DNA of 64,000 nt from an uncultured Muribaculaceae bacterium (GTDB lineage Bacteria; Bacteroidota; Bacteroidia; Bacteroidales; Muribaculaceae), in assembly GCA_910587545.1 (NCBI GenBank), contig CAJUMI010000001.1, positions 20,028 to 84,027 of the forward strand, read 5' to 3'. Below, piece by piece: positions 17,874-27,993 of the stretch (its first letter is position 1; each line of letters begins with the position of its first letter). A model generated the notes under the pieces. It saw only the letters and a list, made by a program, of their open reading frames with translations, searched no databases and was not told the origin of the DNA. A program made the translations under genes and the position numbers.

Positions 17874-19948
17874 TTCTTCATTGTTTCGAGGCGTTGTTCC
17901 ATCTTGATGATTTCGTCGCGAAGACGCGCCGCTTCGATAAATTCCATTTTCTTGGCAGCTTCGAGCATATCGTTCCTCATGCGTGTGATCGAACGTTGCA
18001 GTTCATCAGGGTTCATATACTGTATGACCGGATCGGCCGCAATATCGACAGTCGTTGAGTATTCTGACACATAGAGCGGACGTTCGCCGGCATGAGCGCG
18101 GTTCGGCCTGCTTTTCTGACGATCAGGCGGCAGTCGGGCGACATCATCCTCGGTCTCATGGCCTATTATAGCGTTTCTGGCCTTGATTATGGCTGTCGGC
18201 GTTATGCCATGTCCCTCATTATAAGCAAGCTGCAGAGAGCGGCGACGTTCGGTTTCGTCGATGGTCAACTGCATGGAATCCGTTATCTTGTCGGCATACA
18301 TTATGACTTCTCCGTTAAGATTGCGCGCGGCTCGTCCGACGGTCTGTGTCAACGATCTGTGGCTGCGCAGGAAGCCCTCCTTGTCAGCGTCGAGAATCGC
18401 AACGAGCGACACCTCCGGCAAGTCAAGACCTTCTCGCAACAGATTGACTCCTATAAGCACGTCATATACACCCGCACGCAGATCGTCGAGGATCTTCACC
18501 CGGTCCATCGTATCGACATCGCTATGAATATATGCGGTCTTTATGCCCAGACGTGACAGATAATCATTCAGTTCCTCGGCCATGCGTTTGGTGAGAGTCG
18601 TGACAAGCGTTCGCTCACCGCGCTCGATGCGGACATTGATTTCCTCCATCAGGTCATCGATCTGATTGAGAGACGGGTGCACCTTGATGACCGGATCGAG
18701 AAGTCCAGTCGGTCGTATCAGCTGTTCGACCACTACACCCTCGCTCTTCTGGAGTTCATAGTCTGCCGGCGTCGCACTGACATACAGAACCTGAGGTACC
18801 AGGCGTTCGAATTCCTCAAATTTCAGAGGACGGTTGTCCAAAGCAGCCGGCAGACGGAAACCGTACTCCACAAGATTCATTTTTCTTGAAAGATCGCCGC
18901 CATACATTGCCCTGATCTGCGGTATGGTCACGTGGCTCTCATCTATTATAGTCAGGAAATCTTTCGGGAAATAGTCAAGCAGACAGAACGGTCGCATGCC
19001 CGGCTCGCGTCCGTCAAAATAACGAGAGTAATTCTCAATGCCGGAGCAATATCCGACCTCCTTGATCATCTCGACGTCATAAGTCACCCGTTCATACAGA
19101 CGCTTGGCTTCAAGCTCTCTGGCCTCACGGCTGAAAAATTCCACCTGCTTGCCGAGATCGAGCTGTATCTGAGCGATCGCCGATGCCTGACGCGCAGGAG
19201 AGGTGACGAAAATGTTGGCCGGATAAATTCTGAATTCCTCATGATCCGCGATATGCACGGAGTCTTCGGGATAAAGAGTCTCAAGAGATTCGATCTCATC
19301 GCCCCAGAAAACTATCCTGAGCATGACATCCTCATAGGCGAGGCGTATGTCGATGGTGTCACCCTTGACTCTGAAATTGCCGCGCTGAAAATCGACCTCA
19401 TTACGGGCATAAAGCGATGCGACAAGTTTACGCAGAAAAGCGTTACGTGTGATTTTCTGTCCAACTTTCACTTCCACGACATTCTCGTGAAAATCCTCGG
19501 GATTACCTATGCCGTAAAGGCATGAGACCGATGACACAACGACCACATCTCTGCGCCCTGACAATAACGCCGACGTTGTGGCAAGTCTGAGACGATCGAT
19601 CTCGTCGTTGATCATCAGATCCTTTTCTATATATTTGTCGACTGACGGAATATAGGCTTCAGGCTGATAATAATCATAATAAGATACGAAGTAATGGACT
19701 TCGTTTTCAGGAAAAAACTGTTTGAACTCGCTGTAGAGCTGAGCGGCAAGTGTCTTGTTATGGCTCAGGATCAGTGTCGGCTTCTTCACTTCCTGAATGA
19801 CATTGGCCATAGTGAACGTTTTGCCTGAACCCGTCACCCCGAGCAGGGTCTGAGCCGGCAGATCATCGTTGATTCCTTCGACAAGCTGTGCGATAGCCTG
19901 CGGTTGATCACCGGTCGGTTTATATTGGGAATGAAGTTTAAAGTCCAT
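17870..19948 (-). CDS. uvrB: UvrABC excision nuclease subunit B
   Basis: A 692-residue UvrB when started at the ATG at 19948 (MDFKLHSQYKPTGDQPQAI), which aligns with known UvrB starts; a longer frame upstream adds 20 unlikely residues. Walker A is GVTGSGKT, the beta-hairpin region carries YYDYYQPEAYIPS, the DESH box reads IIDESH, and the C-terminal UvrC/UvrA-binding UVR motif is present (RSITRMRNDMLEAAKKMEFI). UvrB verifies DNA lesions handed over by UvrA and loads UvrC. It is transcribed leftward with ygiQ and is divergent from feoAB. Confidence 0.97.
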   Translation of the reverse strand: MDFKLHSQYKPTGDQPQAIAQLVEGINDDLPAQTLLGVTGSGKTFTMANVIQEVKKPTLILSHNKTLAAQLYSEFKQFFPENEVHYFVSYYDYYQPEAYIPSVDKYIEKDLMINDEIDRLRLATTSALLSGRRDVVVVSSVSCLYGIGNPEDFHENVVEVKVGQKITRNAFLRKLVASLYARNEVDFQRGNFRVKGDTIDIRLAYEDVMLRIVFWGDEIESLETLYPEDSVHIADHEEFRIYPANIFVTSPARQASAIAQIQLDLGKQVEFFSREARELEAKRLYERVTYDVEMIKEVGYCSGIENYSRYFDGREPGMRPFCLLDYFPKDFLTIIDESHVTIPQIRAMYGGDLSRKMNLVEYGFRLPAALDNRPLKFEEFERLVPQVLYVSATPADYELQKSEGVVVEQLIRPTGLLDPVIKVHPSLNQIDDLMEEINVRIERGERTLVTTLTKRMAEELNDYLSRLGIKTAYIHSDVDTMDRVKILDDLRAGVYDVLIGVNLLREGLDLPEVSLVAILDADKEGFLRSHRSLTQTVGRAARNLNGEVIMYADKITDSMQLTIDETERRRSLQLAYNEGHGITPTAIIKARNAIIGHETEDDVARLPPDRQKSRPNRAHAGERPLYVSEYSTTVDIAADPVIQYMNPDELQRSITRMRNDMLEAAKKMEFIEAARLRDEIIKMEQRLETMKK

Positions 19949-19974
19949 ACTTCTGATTCTATTTTTACAACTTA

Positions 19975-19982
19975 CAAATATA
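19975..19982 (-). promoter_or_regulatory. Probable -7 element of the uvrB promoter
   Basis: On the minus strand this reads TATATTTG, a full match to TAnnTTTG. No good TTTG is found at the right distance upstream. The leader would be about 20 bases, which supports the ATG at 19948 as the uvrB start. Confidence 0.45.
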
Positions 19983-20159
19983 GCGTTTTTTTGCCATGCG
20001 AGCGTCATTTTAACAATAGCGGCCTATTAATTATCGCAAAAAATCATGAAAAAAATTCCGCTTGACCGGCAAGGCAGACCGGCATGACTTATTATAAGAT
20101 GTGATGCCGCTCATCACACATGCGGCTCTAATTTAAAATCATTTTAAATAAATTCACGA

Positions 20160-20195
20160 TTTGCTTTCATTATCGGGTATTTTTTCGCAATTTTG
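20160..20195 (+). promoter_or_regulatory. Possible feoAB promoter
   Basis: TTTG at 20160-20163 and CAATTTTG at 20188-20195, one base off consensus and with a long 24-base spacer. The rest of the 280-base divergent region (19949-20228) shows no clear Fur box that I can identify by eye. Confidence 0.35.
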
Positions 20196-20228
20196 CACCC
20201 CGAAATGTAACAGACGAATTTATCGTTT

Positions 20229-22622
20229 ATGCGACTGTCAGATTTAAAAACCGGCGAAACCGGCATTGTTATTAAAATTCTCGGTCATGGCGCGTTCCGC
20301 AAGCGTGTCATGGAGATGGGGTTTGTGAAAGGTCGTCCGGTTGAAGTCATCCTTCATGCCCCGCTGAAAGACCCGATCAAATATTCGATAATGGGTTACA
20401 GTGTATCACTCCGTGCTTCAGAGGCACACATGATCGAGGTTGTCAAGGTCAACAGCTCGGCTGATGCATCGGCGATGCGCAATCCCGGCGTCATTTCTGA
20501 CTGCGATAACATACAGACCACCGTGGAACGCGAACGGCATATCATCAATGTCGCACTGATCGGAAATCCAAACTGCGGTAAAACATCCCTTTTCAACATA
20601 GCCTCGGGCATGAGCGAACGTGTCGGCAACTACAGCGGTGTGACCGTCGATGCCAAGTCAGGCACATTCATGTATAAAGGCTATGAGTTCAATATCGTAG
20701 ATCTCCCCGGCACATACTCTCTCGCAAGCTACTCGCCTGAAGAAGTATATGTACGCAGATATCTGCGCGACTATACTCCCGACGTTATCATCAACGTTGT
20801 CGACGCTTCAAACATCGAGCGCAATCTCTATCTGACAACAGAGCTTATCGATATGGACCGCAGCATGGTAATCGCCCTGAACATGTATGACGAATTGCGT
20901 TCTCGAGGCACGAAACTCGACAACAAGATGCTCGGCGACATGATCGGTGTGCCGATGGTTCCGATCGTAGCACGTAACGGTGAAGGCATAGACAGTCTCT
21001 TCGATTCGGTTATTTCAGTATTCGAGGGCCGCGAAACTTCGGTCCGCCATATCCACGTAAGTCTCGGACACGATATCGAGGCCGCCGTACGTAAACTCAT
21101 TGATGCGATAAAAGCCGACGGAAAGATCGGACGGCACTTCTCCCCGCGTTATATCGCCATCAAACTGCTCGAAGGCGACCGCGAGGCAGAAGACATTGTC
21201 AGCCACTCTGACTGCAGCCGAGAGATCATGCTCATGCGAGACGAGTTGCGCGGGCAGATCGAGTCTATCAACGACGAGGATATCTCATCGACCGTCGCAT
21301 CCTCGAAGTACGGGTTCATCGCCGGAGCTCTCGCCGAAACAATGGAGTCAGGGACAGCCCGGACTGAGACCAGAACCAACATCATCGACAGTTTTGTAAC
21401 CAACAAGCTATTTGGCTTTCCTCTGTTTTTCCTGGTGATGTTCCTGATTTTCTGGGCCACTTTCGCCATCGGACAATATCCCATGGACTGGATCGACACC
21501 TCTGTTTCATGGCTAAGTTCAGCCGTGCAGCAACTGATGCCCGACGGCATACTAAAAGACCTCATAGCCGACGGCATCATAGGCGGTGTCGGCGGTGTGA
21601 TAGTCTTTCTGCCAAACATTCTGATTCTATACTTCTGCATCTCTTTCATGGAAGATTCGGGCTACATGGCCCGCGCCGCCTTCATCATGGACAAAGTCAT
21701 GCACCGTATCGGCCTTCACGGCAAATCGTTCATACCTCTCATCATGGGTTTCGGCTGCAACGTGCCGGCAATCATTTCGACAAGAGCCATCGAAAGCCGT
21801 TCGAGCCGCCTCATCACTATACTGATCAATCCCTTCATGTCATGTTCGGCCCGGCTGCCGATCTATGTGCTGCTCATAGGCGCGTTTTTCCCTACGCACG
21901 CGGCATTGGTATTTATGGGACTTTATGTCATGGGGATAATCGTCGCGGTGATCACCGCTCGCCTGCTGAGACGTTTTCTTTTCAAGACCGACGAGACGCC
22001 GTTTGTGATGGAACTCCCCCCCTACCGCATGCCGACAATGAAAGCGTCGCTGCGCCACACCTGGGCCAAAGGAGTGCAGTATCTCAGAAAAATGGGCGGC
22101 ACGATCCTTGTCGCCAGCATCATAGTCTGGGCGTTGAACTATTTCCCGCATCACGAAGATCAAGATGCAGCATCCGTTCAACTGACCGAAACGTCAGACA
22201 GCAGCATAGATCCCGACAATGATTCATATCTTGAAATGATGGGCAAAGCCATCAATCCCGTCATGCAACCCATCGGTTTCCACTGGCGCGCGACAGTCGC
22301 AGCCATCGCCGGAGTCCCGGCAAAGGAGATCGTAGTCTCGACACTCGGAGTGCTCTACGCCGACAACGAAGCCGCACCGGAAGAGCGCCTCAGCCGGCGT
22401 CTCAAAGCCGATGATCCGACGACCGGCAAGCCTGACTTTACAGCTGCCGCAACTCTGAGTTTCCTGATATTCATCCTGCTTTATTGCCCGTGCATAGCCA
22501 CCGTGACAGCCATTGCCCGTGAAAGCGGGAGCTGGAAATGGGGCGCATTCAGCGTTGTATACAATACATTCGTGGCCTGGATTGTCGCATTTGCCGCTTA
22601 TCACATAGCTTTGATATTTTGA
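20229..22622 (+). CDS. feoB: Ferrous iron transporter, FeoA-FeoB fusion
   Basis: A 797-residue fusion. Residues 1-75 form a FeoA SH3-like domain (MRLSDLKTGETGIVIKILGH); residues from about 105 form FeoB. The G1 motif GNPNCGKT lies at about 112-119, DLPGTYSL gives G3, and NMYDE takes the place of G4 (NxxD). The membrane part begins near residue 395 with gating motifs GFGCNVPAI and later GVPAKEIV. FeoB imports Fe(II) across the inner membrane in a nucleotide-dependent way. FeoA-FeoB fusions are typical of Bacteroidetes, and ferrous iron uptake fits an anaerobic gut habitat. Confidence 0.96.
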   Translation: MRLSDLKTGETGIVIKILGHGAFRKRVMEMGFVKGRPVEVILHAPLKDPIKYSIMGYSVSLRASEAHMIEVVKVNSSADASAMRNPGVISDCDNIQTTVERERHIINVALIGNPNCGKTSLFNIASGMSERVGNYSGVTVDAKSGTFMYKGYEFNIVDLPGTYSLASYSPEEVYVRRYLRDYTPDVIINVVDASNIERNLYLTTELIDMDRSMVIALNMYDELRSRGTKLDNKMLGDMIGVPMVPIVARNGEGIDSLFDSVISVFEGRETSVRHIHVSLGHDIEAAVRKLIDAIKADGKIGRHFSPRYIAIKLLEGDREAEDIVSHSDCSREIMLMRDELRGQIESINDEDISSTVASSKYGFIAGALAETMESGTARTETRTNIIDSFVTNKLFGFPLFFLVMFLIFWATFAIGQYPMDWIDTSVSWLSSAVQQLMPDGILKDLIADGIIGGVGGVIVFLPNILILYFCISFMEDSGYMARAAFIMDKVMHRIGLHGKSFIPLIMGFGCNVPAIISTRAIESRSSRLITILINPFMSCSARLPIYVLLIGAFFPTHAALVFMGLYVMGIIVAVITARLLRRFLFKTDETPFVMELPPYRMPTMKASLRHTWAKGVQYLRKMGGTILVASIIVWALNYFPHHEDQDAASVQLTETSDSSIDPDNDSYLEMMGKAINPVMQPIGFHWRATVAAIAGVPAKEIVVSTLGVLYADNEAAPEERLSRRLKADDPTTGKPDFTAAATLSFLIFILLYCPCIATVTAIARESGSWKWGAFSVVYNTFVAWIVAFAAYHIALIF

Positions 22623-22654
22623 TTTGTCTGTTCGACAGAAAAACAGTATCTTTG
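22623..22654 (+). promoter_or_regulatory. Promoter of the dCMP deaminase operon
   Basis: TTTG at 22623-22626, 20 bases, TATCTTTG at 22647-22654: a full match to the Bacteroidetes consensus. Transcription would start near 22659, about 17 bases before the chosen ATG. Confidence 0.78.
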
Positions 22655-22675
22655 TTCGATAATCCCCTGTCAACG

Positions 22676-23110
22676 ATGAACCAGACACAACAGAAGCAAG
22701 AAAATCTCGACAAACGGTACCTGCGCATGGCATCAATATGGGCCGAGAATTCATATTGTCAGCGCCGTAAGGTAGGCGCTATCATTGTCAAAGACCAGAT
22801 GATAATTTCCGACGGATACAACGGCACGCCGTCAGGCTTCGAAAATATCTGCGAGGACGAAAGCGGTCACACAAAGCCTTATGTTCTTCACGCCGAAGCC
22901 AATGCAATCACCAAAGTAGCCAGGAGCAACAATTCAAGCGATAACGCGACTCTCTATGTCACTGCATCGCCTTGCGTCGAATGCGCCAAACTCATCATCC
23001 AGGCCGGCATCAAACGTGTTGTCTACAACGAGCTGTATCGCATATGCGACGGTCTCGATCTGCTGACCCGCGCAGGCATCGAATGTGTCCACATCGTTGA
23101 CACCGAATAG
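22676..23110 (+). CDS. dCMP deaminase family protein
   Basis: A 144-residue zinc deaminase. The start at 22676 fits the promoter just upstream and the family length; a longer open frame begins inside feoAB and is not used. The zinc and proton-shuttle motif HAEANA is at residues 72-77 (His72, Glu74), and PCVEC brings Cys100 and Cys103. The GYNGTPSGFENICED segment is typical of dCMP deaminases (ComEB-like), which make dUMP for thymidylate synthesis. A related deoxycytidylate or cytidine specificity cannot be excluded. An S41 protease gene follows after 23 bases. Confidence 0.9.
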   Translation: MNQTQQKQENLDKRYLRMASIWAENSYCQRRKVGAIIVKDQMIISDGYNGTPSGFENICEDESGHTKPYVLHAEANAITKVARSNNSSDNATLYVTASPCVECAKLIIQAGIKRVVYNELYRICDGLDLLTRAGIECVHIVDTE

Positions 23111-23133
23111 TCTTACACATTCTCATCCATACT

Positions 23134-24801
23134 ATGAGTACGAATAACAGAATTAACCGATGGCTCCCGCTTTTCGGAGCCATCATACTGGCAGCCGGAT
23201 TCTGGCTCGGCTTCATGCTCGCCGGCGGAAGCGCCCGCCGTCCCTATCAGGATAAACTCAGCCGTCTTTACGAAATCATCGAAAACGACTATGTCGATGC
23301 CATTGACCTCGACAGTCTGCTCGAAACCCAGATCCCATCACTTCTCAAAAGTCTCGACCCCCATTCGTCATATATTCCCGCGTCTGACCTCGAGGAAGTC
23401 AACGGCGAGCTCGAAGGCAGCTTCAGTGGCGTCGGCATCCAGTTTCAGGTGATGAATGACACCATATGCGTCGTCGAAGTCATTCCCGGCGGACCGGCTG
23501 AAAAAGTAGGTCTGCTTCCGGGCGACCGTATAATCGCCGTCGACACAATAGATATTATAAGCCGTCACATATCCGATGAAGATGTGCGCTCGATGTTGCG
23601 CGGACAGAAAGGAACTGAAGTCCGCGTGAAAGTCAAGCGTAACAACTCGGCCAGACCGCTGACATTCGACATCGTCAGAGGCGAGATCCCGGTCACTTCG
23701 GTCGATGCGGCCTATATGATCGATCCCAAGACCGGCTACGTGAAAGTCAACCGCTTCTCCAAGACCACCTATAGCGAATTTCTTCAGGCGATAAGTCAGT
23801 TGCGCTACAACGGCGCCGAAAGTCTCATCATCGATCTCCGCGGCAACGGAGGCGGATATATGGAACCGGCTATTCTCATGGCCAATGAATTCCTGCCCCC
23901 CTACAGCAGCATCGTCATGACAAAAGGCCGTGACACCGATAGCAATTCAAGTATAATCAGCGACGGCACCGGGGCCTTCTCCGACATTCCTCTCGTCGTG
24001 CTCGTGGATGAGTTCACGGCAAGTTCAAGCGAAATCTTCTCCGGAGCTATCCAGGATAATGACCGCGGTCTTGTTGTCGGCCGCCGCACCTTCGGCAAAG
24101 GGCTTGTACAACGTCCGATATTACTTCCGGACTCCAGCGAGGTGCGTCTTACGGTACAGCGATACTATACCCCGTCGGGCCGATGTATACAGAAAAATTT
24201 CCAGCGTGGCCAGGCCGACAAATACGATGAAGAAATCATCGAGCGCTACAACCGTGGTGAAGTATTCAACGCCGACAGCATAAACCTCAACACAAACGAG
24301 ATTTTCAAGACTCTCAACGGACGCACGGTTTACGGTAGCGGCGGCATCATGCCCGACGTATTTGTGCCGTCTGACACGACCGGTTATTCCTCATATTATG
24401 TCAATGTGTCCAACGCCGGACTGCTTCAGAAATATGCTTACGAACTCGCCGACCTCAACCGCGAGGAATTTTCCAAAGCCAAGAATGTCGACGATCTTCT
24501 GGCCATGCTTCCGTCAGACGCTACACTGCTGCAGTCGTTCGTTTCTTATGCCGCTCAGAAAGGCGTACCCGCCCGTTGGCATTACATCAACATTTCGGCA
24601 AACTTGATTGTTAATTATTTAAAAGCCCTGATTGCGCGCGACACCCTCGGCTTCAGTGCGTCATACGAGATTTTCAATTCTCGCGACACTGCTGTGGCTC
24701 GGGCCTTGCAGCTTCTCAAAGACGGCGAAGCTCAGATTCCGGTGCGCTATGAGAGGCTCAGAACCAATGACACTGAAGTAACGACCGAATACAATGAATA
24801 A
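23134..24801 (+). CDS. S41-family C-terminal processing peptidase
   Basis: A 555-residue exported protease. An N-terminal anchor helix (about 8-30, WLPLFGAIILAAGFWLGFML) precedes a helical region, a PDZ domain (about 85-170; FSGVGIQFQVMNDTICVVEV and GDRIIAVD) and the S41 catalytic core. The dyad can be placed at Ser297 in DEFTASSSEI and Lys322 in GRRTFGKG, 25 residues apart as in Prc/Tsp. The family trims or degrades periplasmic proteins from their C-termini. Its last 8 bases overlap the next gene. Confidence 0.94.
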   Translation: MSTNNRINRWLPLFGAIILAAGFWLGFMLAGGSARRPYQDKLSRLYEIIENDYVDAIDLDSLLETQIPSLLKSLDPHSSYIPASDLEEVNGELEGSFSGVGIQFQVMNDTICVVEVIPGGPAEKVGLLPGDRIIAVDTIDIISRHISDEDVRSMLRGQKGTEVRVKVKRNNSARPLTFDIVRGEIPVTSVDAAYMIDPKTGYVKVNRFSKTTYSEFLQAISQLRYNGAESLIIDLRGNGGGYMEPAILMANEFLPPYSSIVMTKGRDTDSNSSIISDGTGAFSDIPLVVLVDEFTASSSEIFSGAIQDNDRGLVVGRRTFGKGLVQRPILLPDSSEVRLTVQRYYTPSGRCIQKNFQRGQADKYDEEIIERYNRGEVFNADSINLNTNEIFKTLNGRTVYGSGGIMPDVFVPSDTTGYSSYYVNVSNAGLLQKYAYELADLNREEFSKAKNVDDLLAMLPSDATLLQSFVSYAAQKGVPARWHYINISANLIVNYLKALIARDTLGFSASYEIFNSRDTAVARALQLLKDGEAQIPVRYERLRTNDTEVTTEYNE

Positions 24802-25354
24802 AGATGATATAAGACTGCGAATCCGGACTCGCAAAAGTCTGCTCGACGACAAAGAACGCCGATCGGCGGCCGAGGCGGTGTTTGATCTCCTTGAGCACAC
24901 CGCTGCGTTTATGATCTCAGACCGCATTCTGCTCTATCACTCACTCCCCGACGAACTGTCGACTATCGCGTTCATAGACAAATGGCATGACCGCAAGAAA
25001 TTCTATCTGCCCCGCGTCAACGGTCTCAACCTTGAGATACTTCCGTACGACCGATCCAGCCTTCATCTCGGCGCTTTCAACATCGAAGAGCCTGACGGCG
25101 ACGACACCACAGACATGGCCAGCATCGACATGGTCGTCGTGCCGGCAGTGGCCTACGATCGCCGCGGCAACCGCATAGGACGCGGCAAAGGATATTATGA
25201 CCGTCTGCTTCATGACACCCGCGCCATAAAAGTCGGTGTGGCCTACGACTTTCAGCTCGTTGACGATATCGACGCCGAGGTTCATGACGTGGCCGTCGAC
25301 TATGTGATCACCGAGCGCGGCATCATCCGCACCTCGCGTCACAAGCGCCAGTGA
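24794..25354 (+). CDS. 5-formyltetrahydrofolate cyclo-ligase
   Basis: A 186-residue protein of the MTHFS (YgfA) family. The ATP/folate motif GRGKGYYDRLL is at about 131-141, with PAVAYDRRGNRIG before it, and VGVAYDFQLV follows. The enzyme uses ATP to convert 5-formyl-THF to 5,10-methenyl-THF in one-carbon metabolism. It overlaps the protease gene by 8 bases, implying translational coupling. After it, a non-canonical inverted repeat (25356-25391) precedes the next gene. Confidence 0.92.
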   Translation: MNKDDIRLRIRTRKSLLDDKERRSAAEAVFDLLEHTAAFMISDRILLYHSLPDELSTIAFIDKWHDRKKFYLPRVNGLNLEILPYDRSSLHLGAFNIEEPDGDDTTDMASIDMVVVPAVAYDRRGNRIGRGKGYYDRLLHDTRAIKVGVAYDFQLVDDIDAEVHDVAVDYVITERGIIRTSRHKRQ

Positions 25355-25355
25355 A

Positions 25356-25391
25356 GCGTCAGTTCCGGTCCGCCACGCGTGGTCGGGACGC
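25356..25391 (+). other. Inverted repeat after the cyclo-ligase gene
   Basis: GCGTC at 25356-25360 faces GACGC at 25387-25391, with the palindrome CCACGCGTGG between them. No T-run follows, so a terminator role is uncertain. Confidence 0.3.
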
Positions 25392-25424
25392 TCATCATTA
25401 ACTTATCATCACATTATCTCAATC

Positions 25425-27272
25425 ATGTCAAAGTCCTTGCTCAGGATACTCGCGTTTTTTGGTATCTATTTACTGATTTTCATATTGCTCAAACCTGTAT
25501 TTATGGCGGTATACTCGTCTGTCATGGGCGATATTTCAGCTGCCGACCGGTTTAATGTTATATGGCACGGGCTTCCGATGGACTGCTCTATGGCCGGATA
25601 TTTCACAATAATACCGGCTCTGCTCACTATCGCCGGCATTTGGACTGACAGTCGTGCGCTCAGAGTTGCCAATCAGGTCTACATAGCGTTCTCTGCCGCT
25701 CTGATTTCGATAGTGACGGTTAGCGATCTGGCGCTTTACGGCTATTGGAATTTCCGCCTCGACACGACACCGTTTTTTTACTTTTTCAGCTCCCCGGCGT
25801 CAGCTCTCGCAAGTGTAAGCACATGGACCGCTATTCTCGGATTTGTGGTCTGCATTCTGCTCGCCGTTGCTCTATATTTTATGATCGGCCTCACAGCGGG
25901 CCGCGTTCGCCCGTCGGCGGCAATCCGCAGCATCAGGTCAACAATTGCTACCGTCGTTCTAACAGCCTTTCTGTTCATACCGATCAGAGGTAGCTTTACC
26001 GTATCGACCATGAATCTCAGCCGGTCATACTTCAGCGCCAACCAGCGCCTGAACCATGCCGCCATCAATCCGCTTTTCAGTCTGATGTATTCGGCGACCC
26101 ACCAGAGCGATTTTTCGTCACAGTTCCGTTACTTCGACGACGACAGAGCTCGTGACATTTTCGCCGGTCTGTCATCGCCATCTGGGATTCTGACCGACAC
26201 CGTCGCTCCGCTGTTTACGATTGACAAGCCGGATATCTACATTATAATTCTTGAAAGTTTCTCGGCCCATCTCATGCCATCTCTGGGAGGTGAGCCTATT
26301 GCCTCCGGACTCGACTCCATAGCCACCAACGGATTGCTTTTCTCCAATTTCTATGCATCGGGCGCCCGTACAGACCGCGCCATACCGGCAATACTCAGCG
26401 CCTTCCCCGCACAACCGACGACAAGCCTCATGAAGTTTGCCAAGAAGATAGAACACGCCCCTTCGCTCCCGCGTGTTCTACGCGACAGCCTCGGCTATGA
26501 TATGGCATATTACTATGGGGGTGACGCCAATTTCACCAATATGCTCGCCTATCTTGTAAGCTCAGGTTTCGACAGGATCGTATCCGACAAGGACTTCCCT
26601 GTCTCGAAACGCACAAGCAAATGGGGCGCCCACGATCATATAGTGTTCGAACGTGTCTGGGACGACATCATGGCAGACACGACTGGCAACGACCGCCCGG
26701 TTTTGCGTGTCGTGCAGACTTCGAGCAGTCATGAGCCTTTTGAGGTGCCCTACTCCGATCCACGGTTTTCTGACAGTCCGCGCAAAAATGCGTTTGCCTA
26801 CGCAGACCGCTCATTAACGGCATTTATCGACAGTCTCAGCGCCTCGCCGCTGTGGGAGCGCTCTGTGGTTATAATCACTCCTGACCACTATGGCGTATAT
26901 CCCGAGCATTTAGACGATCCTCTGGCCCGCCACCATGTTCCGCTTGTGATCACCGGAGGTGCGGTCAACCGCGAACCTGCGGTAATCGGAACCACCGGCG
27001 ACCAGACCGCTATTGCATCGACCTTACTTTCGGCTCTCGGCACTGATGACTCGGCCTTCGCCTTCAGTCATGATCTTTTTGATCCCTCGGCTTCAGATTA
27101 TGCATTCTTCTCCGAGCCGGGCATGGCGGCCTTTGTTACGCCGACCGATACAGTGGCAATCAACCTCGACACAGACACTCCCGTCATATATTCAGGACCG
27201 GCCTCCGACGCTGCGGCTGACAAATGCAAGGCAATACTGCAGATTATATACGACACTTTATCCGAATTATAA
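25425..27272 (+). CDS. LTA-synthase-like sulfatase-family membrane protein
   Basis: A 615-residue protein with about five N-terminal membrane helices (to about residue 195) and a large periplasmic alkaline-phosphatase-superfamily domain. The domain start is PDIYIIILESFSAHLMPSLG, the likely nucleophile Thr lies in ASGARTDRAIPAILSAF, and metal-site residues are in ITPDHYGVYPE and ARHHVP. The family includes LtaS, which polymerises glycerol phosphate. A Gram-negative Bacteroidales has no LTA, so the substrate is probably another phospholipid head group. It is followed at 13 bases by a PAP2 gene. Confidence 0.85.
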   Translation: MSKSLLRILAFFGIYLLIFILLKPVFMAVYSSVMGDISAADRFNVIWHGLPMDCSMAGYFTIIPALLTIAGIWTDSRALRVANQVYIAFSAALISIVTVSDLALYGYWNFRLDTTPFFYFFSSPASALASVSTWTAILGFVVCILLAVALYFMIGLTAGRVRPSAAIRSIRSTIATVVLTAFLFIPIRGSFTVSTMNLSRSYFSANQRLNHAAINPLFSLMYSATHQSDFSSQFRYFDDDRARDIFAGLSSPSGILTDTVAPLFTIDKPDIYIIILESFSAHLMPSLGGEPIASGLDSIATNGLLFSNFYASGARTDRAIPAILSAFPAQPTTSLMKFAKKIEHAPSLPRVLRDSLGYDMAYYYGGDANFTNMLAYLVSSGFDRIVSDKDFPVSKRTSKWGAHDHIVFERVWDDIMADTTGNDRPVLRVVQTSSSHEPFEVPYSDPRFSDSPRKNAFAYADRSLTAFIDSLSASPLWERSVVIITPDHYGVYPEHLDDPLARHHVPLVITGGAVNREPAVIGTTGDQTAIASTLLSALGTDDSAFAFSHDLFDPSASDYAFFSEPGMAAFVTPTDTVAINLDTDTPVIYSGPASDAAADKCKAILQIIYDTLSEL

Positions 27273-27285
27273 GACTACCCATATT

Positions 27286-27990
27286 ATGCTCGAAACACTT
27301 CAGAACATAGATGCCGAAGTATTCCTGTTCTTCAACTCGGCACATTGTACGTTCTTCGACAGCTTCATGTCGCTGTACTCGGGGAAATTCATATGGATAC
27401 CAATGTATGCGTCACTGCTTTTAGTCATGCTCGGCCGTTTCCCGCTGTCAAAAGTCCTGATTCTGCTTGTCGGCGTAGCCCTGTCAATCACTTTGGCCGA
27501 TCAGATATGCTCGTCTCTTATCAGACCGATCTGTGAGCGCCTTCGACCGTCCAACCCGTCCAATCCGCTTTCCGAGTTTGTCCACATAGTCAACGGCTAC
27601 CGTGGCGGAGCCTACGGATTCCCCTCTTGCCATGCAGCCAATTCATTCGCGCTCGCAGCATTCGCCGCCGTAATGCTCAGGCGCCGCAGCTTTACTCTGT
27701 TTATTATCACCTGGGCTATAATCAACTGCTACTCGCGCATCTATCTCGGAGTCCACTATCCCGGCGATCTGATTGTCGGCGCACTGATCGGGTCGGCAAT
27801 CGGGTATGTATGCTGCCGCTGTTCCTGCGCGGCCTGGCAAAGTCTCCTAAACAGGGGGCGACTGTATGATGCCAAACCTGTGCTCGCGAATATTCCGGCA
27901 TACAGACGCGTTATGTCAGACCGTCTGAATCTGATGGAGATTGTCGGCATTTTCACCATTATTGCCATTATATTGGCTTCTTTGGTCTGA
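27286..27990 (+). CDS. PAP2-family membrane phosphatase
   Basis: A 234-residue membrane protein started at 27286, 13 bases after the sulfatase gene; longer frames overlap that gene. The PAP2 signature is complete: KxxxxxxRP-like IRPICERLRPS, then GFPSCHAANS (PSGH-type motif), and SRIYLGVHYPGDLIVG (SRxxxxxHxxxD). About five membrane helices are visible. Family members remove phosphate from undecaprenyl pyrophosphate, phosphatidic acid or lipid A. The neighbourhood (EptA-like and LTA-synthase-like proteins) makes a lipid A or phospholipid phosphatase role plausible, by inference. Confidence 0.9.
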   Translation: MLETLQNIDAEVFLFFNSAHCTFFDSFMSLYSGKFIWIPMYASLLLVMLGRFPLSKVLILLVGVALSITLADQICSSLIRPICERLRPSNPSNPLSEFVHIVNGYRGGAYGFPSCHAANSFALAAFAAVMLRRRSFTLFIITWAIINCYSRIYLGVHYPGDLIVGALIGSAIGYVCCRCSCAAWQSLLNRGRLYDAKPVLANIPAYRRVMSDRLNLMEIVGIFTIIAIILASLV

Positions 27991-27993
27991 ATA

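Noticed and set aside
25425..27272. True lipoteichoic acid synthase
   Set aside because: The fold fits, but the other genes (lpxK, outer-membrane barrel) show a Gram-negative envelope, so LTA synthesis is not a supportable call.
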